From: Putridiphycobacter sp965367695
Lineage (GTDB): Bacteria; Bacteroidota; Bacteroidia; Flavobacteriales_D; Crocinitomicaceae
Length of the DNA: 10,820 bases
Assembly: GCA_965367695.1 (NCBI GenBank)
Contig: CBDUKB010000096.1
Location: 1 to 10,820, forward strand
Direction of reading: 5' to 3'
The notes below the pieces were generated by a model that saw only the letters and a program-made list of their open reading frames with translations, was not told the origin of the DNA and searched no databases. Positions 7,371-10,820 of the stretch are shown here, in pieces (the first letter of the stretch is position 1; each line of letters begins with the position of its first letter). Made by a program: the position numbers and the translations under genes.

Positions 7371-8258
7371 ATGAAAAGAAATCAATTTTTAAAAACATTG
7401 GCATTATTGCCATTTATGGGTGCAAATATGAAATTGAGCGCAGTAAACATGATGATTGACTCATTGGGACATACCGAAAAAATGCCTTTGTTATTTCTCG
7501 GTCACGGAAGTCCTATGAATGCCATTGAAGAAAATGAGTTTGTTACGGAATTTAAAAAACTGGGAAAGGATTTGGTGCGACCCAATGCAATACTATGTAT
7601 TTCGGCGCATTGGGAAACCAAGGGCACCTTTGTTACCGCCATGCAAAATCCAAAAACAATTCACGATTTTGGCGGCTTTCCTCAAGCACTTTTTGATGTC
7701 GATTATCCAGCTCCTGGTAGTCCCGAATTGGCCAAAGAAACAAAAAAAGTAATTACTAAAACTACCGTTGGATTAGATGATAAATGGGGACTCGATCACG
7801 GTTCTTGGAGTGTGATCAAACACCTCTATCCAAATGCTGATGTCCCCGTGATACAAATGAGTATCGATTATACTAAACCACCTCAATACCATTATGAATT
7901 GGCTAGAGAAATGAACAAACTTCGTCAAAAAGGAGTGTTGATTATTGGCAGTGGCAATATGGTGCATAATTTAGGCATGGTGGCATGGAATAAACTAAAC
8001 GAAACATATGCATTTGATTGGGCTATTGAAGCAAATGAAAAAATGAAAAGTCATATTTTAAGTGGAGATCATCAGAAATTAATTGATTTCAGGTCTCAAG
8101 GAAAAGCATTTGATTTGGCCATTCCAACACCTGAACATTTTCTGCCTTTACTATATACCTTAGCCCTAAAGGAGGCAAATGAAAAAATAACTTTATTCAA
8201 TGATAAACCAATTGCGGGTTCGCTTTCAATGACTTCGGTAAAAATTGAGACGAGTTGA
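7371..8258 (+). CDS. ygiD: Extradiol ring-cleavage dioxygenase, YgiD/4,5-DOPA dioxygenase type (LigB family)
   Basis: The 295-residue protein closely matches YgiD, a class III (LigB-type) extradiol dioxygenase shown to cleave L-DOPA at the 4,5 position. Conserved blocks are LFLGHGSPMNAIE (41-53), ISAHWE (77-82), TIHDFGGFPQALF (96-108), YPAPGSPELA (112-121), LDHGSW (141-146), SGNMVHNLG (194-202) and PTPEHFLPLLY (252-262). H45, H80, H199 and H256 line up with the four histidines I recall as metal ligands of E. coli YgiD; H143 is a candidate acid/base. The core begins only at about residue 38. The first 37 residues are an added leader, K-R-x-x-F-L-K followed by a mildly hydrophobic stretch, which resembles a Tat-type or secretory signal but lacks a clear RR pair and cleavage site. 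The ATG choice is supported by this leader. The physiological substrate is unknown. The gene stands alone, with a 229-base gap before it and 83 bases to the VOC gene. Confidence 0.88.
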   Translation: MKRNQFLKTLALLPFMGANMKLSAVNMMIDSLGHTEKMPLLFLGHGSPMNAIEENEFVTEFKKLGKDLVRPNAILCISAHWETKGTFVTAMQNPKTIHDFGGFPQALFDVDYPAPGSPELAKETKKVITKTTVGLDDKWGLDHGSWSVIKHLYPNADVPVIQMSIDYTKPPQYHYELAREMNKLRQKGVLIIGSGNMVHNLGMVAWNKLNETYAFDWAIEANEKMKSHILSGDHQKLIDFRSQGKAFDLAIPTPEHFLPLLYTLALKEANEKITLFNDKPIAGSLSMTSVKIETS

Positions 8259-8341
8259 TTCTTTCAAAAATAAAGTTGCTTAAATTCATCAATTATAGGT
8301 GCCTTATTAAATAGAAAAGTGGCATAGTGACACGGAAAATT

Positions 8342-8722
8342 ATGGAAATTGAATTTATACTTTACGTTTCAAATCAAGAAAAAAGTAAGCGGTTTTACGA
8401 AAATTTACTTCAATTAGAACCCAGCTTAAATGTCCCCGGAATGACAGCGTTTTATTTATCGAAAAGTGTAAAATTGGGTTTGATGCCTGAAAGTGGAATC
8501 GCCAAAATTATTTCGCCACCCTTGCCACATCCAAAAAATGGAAATGGTATTCCAAGATGTGAATTATATTTGAAAGTGAAGCATGTGCAAACATATGTTG
8601 AACGTGGTATTTTAAATGGAGCCTTAGAAATTAGTAAGCTAAAAATGAGGAGTTGGGGCGATCAAGTTGCTTATTTAGCTGACTTAGATGGTCATATTAT
8701 TGCTTTGGCAGAAATCATTTAA
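8342..8722 (+). CDS. VOC (glyoxalase/bleomycin-resistance fold) family protein
   Basis: The 126-residue protein has the vicinal-oxygen-chelate pattern. The N-terminal EFILYVSNQEKSKRFYENLL segment (3-22) forms the first strand and helix, followed by NVPGMTAFYL, the conserved PHPKNGNGIPRCELYLKV block and a closing DLDGHIIALAE strand. Members bind metal and act as lyases, dioxygenases or drug-binding proteins. This subgroup is small and uncharacterised, so no substrate is assigned. Two starts are possible: GTG at 8327 would add five residues (MTRKI). I prefer ATG at 8342 because the fold begins immediately after it. It may be co-transcribed with the dioxygenase gene 83 bases upstream, since no promoter box was found between them. 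It converges with the minus-strand regulator gene. Confidence 0.85.
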   Translation: MEIEFILYVSNQEKSKRFYENLLQLEPSLNVPGMTAFYLSKSVKLGLMPESGIAKIISPPLPHPKNGNGIPRCELYLKVKHVQTYVERGILNGALEISKLKMRSWGDQVAYLADLDGHIIALAEII

Positions 8723-8842
8723 AAAGCACTTAAAAACAAGTGTTAGAGGTCAAGGTTTTTACATTGCATTCGACAATGTAATGAATAAGAAGGCAGAAAA
8801 AGCAATCATACAATGAACTGCTTTCATACCTCCTCATTTTAA
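8723..8842. terminator. Convergent intergenic region with two hairpins
   Basis: Transcription from the VOC gene (+) and the regulator operon (-) meets here. AGCACTT (8725-8731) pairs with AAGTGTT (8738-8744), with one G-T pair, around AAAAAC. TTACATTG (8759-8766) pairs perfectly with CAATGTAA (8774-8781) around 7 bases. Neither is directly followed by a strong T-run in its reading direction, so these are possible rather than clear bidirectional terminators. Confidence 0.3.
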
Positions 8843-9034
8843 TTAATTGTTAATGAAAATCTCCTCAATTGGTAAGTTAAATAATTTAGACATTTTGAAA
8901 GCCAAAGGTAAACTGGGATCAAATTTACCTTTTTCAATGGCGTTAATTGTTTGGCGAGAAACAGCTAATTCATCCGCAAGATCGGCCTGAGTCATATCTC
9001 TTTCAGCTCTCAATACTTTTAATTTGTTTTTCAT
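8843..9034 (-). CDS. Small Cro/C1-type (XRE) helix-turn-helix regulator
   Basis: This 63-residue protein is a single Cro/C1-type HTH domain with almost nothing added. The helix-turn-helix lies at about 15-34 (TQADLADELAVSRQTINAIE) and is followed by the usual helix pair ending in LFNLPIEEIF. It is expected to bind an operator as a dimer in the cytoplasm. Its ATG overlaps the TGA of the membrane-protein gene by one base step (ATGA at 9031-9034), so the two are translationally coupled. In this order the membrane protein comes first. Small regulators of this YozG-like kind are commonly paired with small multi-helix membrane proteins in Firmicutes and Bacteroidota. The likeliest target is the operon's own promoter, bracketed by inverted arms at 9462-9478 and 9503-9519; that link is inferred from position. 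Confidence 0.9.
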   Translation of the reverse strand: MKNKLKVLRAERDMTQADLADELAVSRQTINAIEKGKFDPSLPLAFKMSKLFNLPIEEIFINN

Positions 9035-9438
9035 GCGTAATGCTTTTTACCAATTAACAATGCAATCATATACGAGACACTCATTAACATGACTAAAAAA
9101 CCAATTTCCGCATCATTAGAAATTACATTTGCAATGTCCAGTACCGAGTAACTCAAGCCACCAACAATTCCAACGCCTAATGCAATTCCCATGGCATCCA
9201 AGTGAATTTTTTTTTGTAGTTCATCAAGTACATTCATGTGTTTGATGTTCGCCCATATCATTCCTGCGCCAATTGCAGTATTGAGTATAATTGCGAGCAA
9301 GCTCCAAGTTTTGTCTAGTTCCCATAAAAACTTTGGACCAAAGGTTGCCAAAGCCAACGATAATAGCCATAATAGCGTCCAGAAAGCCAAATTCTTAGTC
9401 ACTTTTTTAATTTCAACATGCTTATTTTCTTTTTTCAT
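9031..9438 (-). CDS. Four-helix integral membrane protein paired with an HTH regulator
   Basis: The 135-residue protein has four predicted membrane helices at about 18-36, 45-64, 81-103 and 112-130. A lysine-rich N-terminus (MKKENKHVEIKK) and a lysine-rich C-terminus point to both ends in the cytoplasm. Between helices 2 and 3 it has LDELQKKIHLDAMGIALG, a motif seen in a broad group of uncharacterised small membrane proteins. I do not recognise a named function. It is the first gene of a two-gene operon with the HTH regulator, joined by a 4-base ATGA overlap. It may act as a sensor, or as a target that modulates the regulator; this is speculation. No alternative in-frame ATG exists before residue 60, so the start at 9438 is secure. 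The promoter lies at 9479-9508. Confidence 0.82.
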   Translation of the reverse strand: MKKENKHVEIKKVTKNLAFWTLLWLLSLALATFGPKFLWELDKTWSLLAIILNTAIGAGMIWANIKHMNVLDELQKKIHLDAMGIALGVGIVGGLSYSVLDIANVISNDAEIGFLVMLMSVSYMIALLIGKKHYA

Positions 9439-9461
9439 ATGTTAAGTATATTTGATTATAT

Positions 9462-9478
9462 GTAAAGTTTACTTGACA
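9462..9478. promoter_or_regulatory. Operator arm 1, just downstream of the -7 box
   Basis: GTAAAGTTTACTTGACA. Its reverse complement matches arm 2 (9503-9519) at 15 of 17 positions. It begins immediately after the -7 box in the minus-strand direction, over the expected transcription start. It contains the small dyad AAGT-TT-ACTT (9465-9474). Confidence 0.55.
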
Positions 9479-9508
9479 CAAATGTATGAAATAAATTTAA
9501 TATGTCAA
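9479..9508 (-). promoter_or_regulatory. Promoter of the membrane protein/HTH operon
   Basis: On the minus strand, TTG (9508-9506, within TTGACA) is followed by a 19-base spacer and TACATTTG (9486-9479), an exact match to the Bacteroidota layout TTG-N17-23-TAnnTTTG. Transcription would start near 9474, leaving a leader of about 35 bases before the ATG at 9438. Confidence 0.6.
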
Positions 9509-9519
9509 GTTTACTTTAC
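9503..9519. promoter_or_regulatory. Operator arm 2, overlapping the -33 element
   Basis: TGTCAAGTTTACTTTAC. It is the inverted partner of arm 1 and covers the -33 TTG of the minus-strand promoter. It repeats the dyad AAGT-TT-ACTT at 9507-9516, exactly 42 bases (about four helical turns) from the copy in arm 1. Confidence 0.55.
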
Positions 9520-9778
9520 TATTTTTTTTCTGATAAATTGCCTTGTTGTTTTTTAACAATTTAAATAATAAGTATTTAGAGTGGTAAATTATTTTTTGTA
9601 TTCCACATTCCACACCCAGATAAAAGGTACTTTTTGTTTTGGCTATTATCTTTATTTGAGCTAATATTTGTCACATCACCATATAAATAAATTCAATACC
9701 TTCATAGAGAAAAATAGTTATGATATCCTTTTTTAATTCGGTAACTTTGAAGAGAAGAGGATAATTAAAAAGCACTTT
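9520..9778. other. Rest of the divergent region between the regulator operon and katG
   Basis: With the promoter and operators at 9439-9519 this makes a 340-base gap between divergent genes. No gene is seen. It contains a tandem TTCCACA-TTCCACA at 9601-9614 and two candidate katG promoter sites. I looked for an OxyR-type ATAG-N7-CTAT array, expected for many katG genes, and did not find one. Confidence 0.5.
9718..9749 (+). promoter_or_regulatory. Candidate promoter of katG
   Basis: TAACTTTG at 9742-9749 fits TAnnTTTG exactly and would start transcription about 25 bases before the katG ATG. The -33 position holds TTATG (9718-9722) rather than TTTG, so the match is partial. A second, more distant candidate is TTTG at 9638-9641, a 20-base spacer and TAATATTTG at 9662-9670. 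Confidence 0.4.
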
Positions 9779-10820
9779 ATGGAAAATAAAAAATCAGGTA
9801 AATGCCCAGTAATGCATGGTGCCAATACCGAATCTCAAAATAACGTGATGGCATGGTGGCCAAAATCATTGAATTTAGACATCTTAAGTCAACACGATAG
9901 TAAAACAAACCCACTTGATAAAGATTTTAATTATGCCGAAGCATTCAAAAAACTTGATTTAGCTGCGGTTAAAAATGATCTCAAAGACTTGATGACTTCA
10001 AGTCAAGACTGGTGGCCTGCTGATTGGGGGCATTATGGAGGATTAATGATAAGAATGGCATGGCATTCAGCAGGAACTTATAGAATTGCTGATGGTAGAG
10101 GGGGAAGTAATACGGGAAATCAAAGATTTGCCCCATTAAATAGTTGGCCCGACAATGTTAATCTAGACAAAGCGAGAAGGTTATTATGGCCTATTAAAAA
10201 GAAATACGGTAACAAACTTTCATGGGCTGATTTAATGATTCTTGCCGGAAATATGGCTTATGAATCAATGGGATTGAAGACTTATGGTTTTGCAGGGGGT
10301 CGTACAGATATTTGGCATCCTGAAAAAGATATTTATTGGGGCGGTGAAAAAGAATGGTTGGCTAAAGATAGGTATGAAAGTGAAGACAACAGTGATTCCC
10401 TTGAAAATCCATTGGCTGCAGTTCAAATGGGACTTATTTATGTTAATCCCGAAGGAGTAGATGGTAAGCCAGACCCTTTGAAAACCGCCGCAGATGTGCG
10501 GTCAACCTTTAAACGAATGGCCATGGATGATGAAGAAACTGTTGCACTGACTGCAGGCGGTCATACAGTTGGTAAAGCACATGGAAATGGAGATGCATCA
10601 GCTTTAGGACCAAATCCTGAAGGGGCTGATGTGGCTGATCAAGGTTTTGGTTGGATAAATCCATATGGAAAAGGAAATGCAGAAGATACGGTAAGTAGTG
10701 GGATAGAAGGGGCATGGACAACACATCCAACTAAGTGGGATAATGGCTATTTTTATTTGCTATTTAATTACGAATGGGAATTGAAAAAAAGTCCCGCTGG
10801 TGCAAGGCAATGGGAACCTA
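9779..10820 (+). CDS. katG: Catalase-peroxidase KatG (N-terminal part, cut by the window edge)
   Basis: The reading frame starts at ATG 9779 and is open to the right edge, giving 347 of the roughly 720-750 residues of a normal catalase-peroxidase. KatG is a cytoplasmic haem enzyme that removes hydrogen peroxide by catalase and peroxidase reactions. The distal haem pocket is present as R92-M-A-W95-H96. The proximal haem ligand is H262 in TAGGHTVGKAHG. The residues of the catalase-specific Met-Tyr-Trp adduct are W95, Y221 and M247, at spacings matching the Mycobacterium tuberculosis enzyme (W107, Y229, M255; proximal H270). The N-terminal part with KCPVMHG and WWPKSLNLDIL is typical for the family. 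There is no signal peptide. The visible part is intact, with no frameshift. It is divergent from the membrane protein/regulator operon. Induction by peroxide is expected from the family, but no regulator site was recognised. Confidence 0.96.
   Translation, partial: MENKKSGKCPVMHGANTESQNNVMAWWPKSLNLDILSQHDSKTNPLDKDFNYAEAFKKLDLAAVKNDLKDLMTSSQDWWPADWGHYGGLMIRMAWHSAGTYRIADGRGGSNTGNQRFAPLNSWPDNVNLDKARRLLWPIKKKYGNKLSWADLMILAGNMAYESMGLKTYGFAGGRTDIWHPEKDIYWGGEKEWLAKDRYESEDNSDSLENPLAAVQMGLIYVNPEGVDGKPDPLKTAADVRSTFKRMAMDDEETVALTAGGHTVGKAHGNGDASALGPNPEGADVADQGFGWINPYGKGNAEDTVSSGIEGAWTTHPTKWDNGYFYLLFNYEWELKKSPAGARQWEP

Noticed and set aside
7280..7459. 59-codon + ORF starting MKVTMRPQ, upstream of and overlapping the dioxygenase start
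   Set aside because: Its second half is an out-of-frame reading of the dioxygenase leader and the first half has no recognisable protein features. The similarity of its start to the DUF2200 start (ATGAA-GTTACA) is short enough to be chance.
8721..8731. AAAAAGCACTT repeated at 9767-9777 before katG
   Set aside because: Flanking bases are shared for only two more positions and the two contexts differ (gene end versus gene start), so chance is likely.
9455..9482. TATAAT on the minus strand (9460-9455) with TTTG at 9482-9479 as the operon promoter
   Set aside because: It gives a leader of only about 10 bases and a poorer fit to the Bacteroidota consensus than TTG-N19-TACATTTG at 9508-9479.
9482..9556. 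24-codon hydrophobic + ORF in the operator region
   Set aside because: Its hydrophobicity follows from T-rich DNA and it overlaps the bracketed minus-strand promoter.
9643..9717. CTAT and ATAG elements upstream of katG as an OxyR site
   Set aside because: Spacing does not follow ATAG-N7-CTAT; the two ATAG copies at 9704 and 9714 are both in direct orientation 10 bases apart.
9720..9764. 14-codon ORF just before katG, a possible leader peptide
   Set aside because: It has no attenuation-like structure, and it would not be on the transcript if the nearer promoter (9742-9749) is used.

Overview
The window is AT-rich DNA from a member of the Bacteroidota, most likely a Flavobacteriia, Cytophagia or Saprospiria type. 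Three things point there. One protein carries a C-terminal type IX secretion (T9SS) sorting domain. Several start regions have a Bacteroidota-type -7 box (TAnnTTTG), and one also has a matching TTG at -33. Most starts lack a Shine-Dalgarno sequence. Genus or species cannot be named from this sequence. The content looks like ordinary chromosome: I see no insertion sequence, phage gene, CRISPR array, tRNA or rRNA.

Left part (1-3867). After 280 bases without a gene come a secreted serine hydrolase of the class C beta-lactamase/PBP family (281-2065) and, 57 bases later, a membrane-anchored CotH-family protein (2123-3508). CotH relatives are atypical kinases. The pair may be co-transcribed. A 359-base gap follows, with a hairpin that could end this unit and a promoter-like box for the next gene.

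Middle part (3868-8722), all on the + strand. It holds a secreted five-bladed beta-propeller of GH43/GH130-like fold with a T9SS sorting tail and a TTG start, a 12-helix APC-superfamily permease, a small DUF2200 protein, a YgiD/LigB-type extradiol dioxygenase with an added N-terminal leader, and a small VOC (glyoxalase-fold) protein. They look like separate housekeeping or accessory genes rather than one pathway.

Right part (8723-10820). A two-gene minus-strand operon encodes a four-helix membrane protein and a 63-residue Cro/C1-type regulator, joined by an ATGA overlap. Its promoter is bracketed by two near-perfect 17-base inverted arms, the clearest regulatory architecture in the window and probably an autoregulatory operator. 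Divergent from it, katG (catalase-peroxidase) starts at 9779 and runs off the right edge with its visible catalytic residues intact.

I found no convincing new multi-gene system. The observations most worth checking are the bracketed promoter of the membrane protein/regulator pair, the stand-alone anchored CotH protein beside a serine hydrolase, and the leader on the DOPA-dioxygenase-like enzyme.
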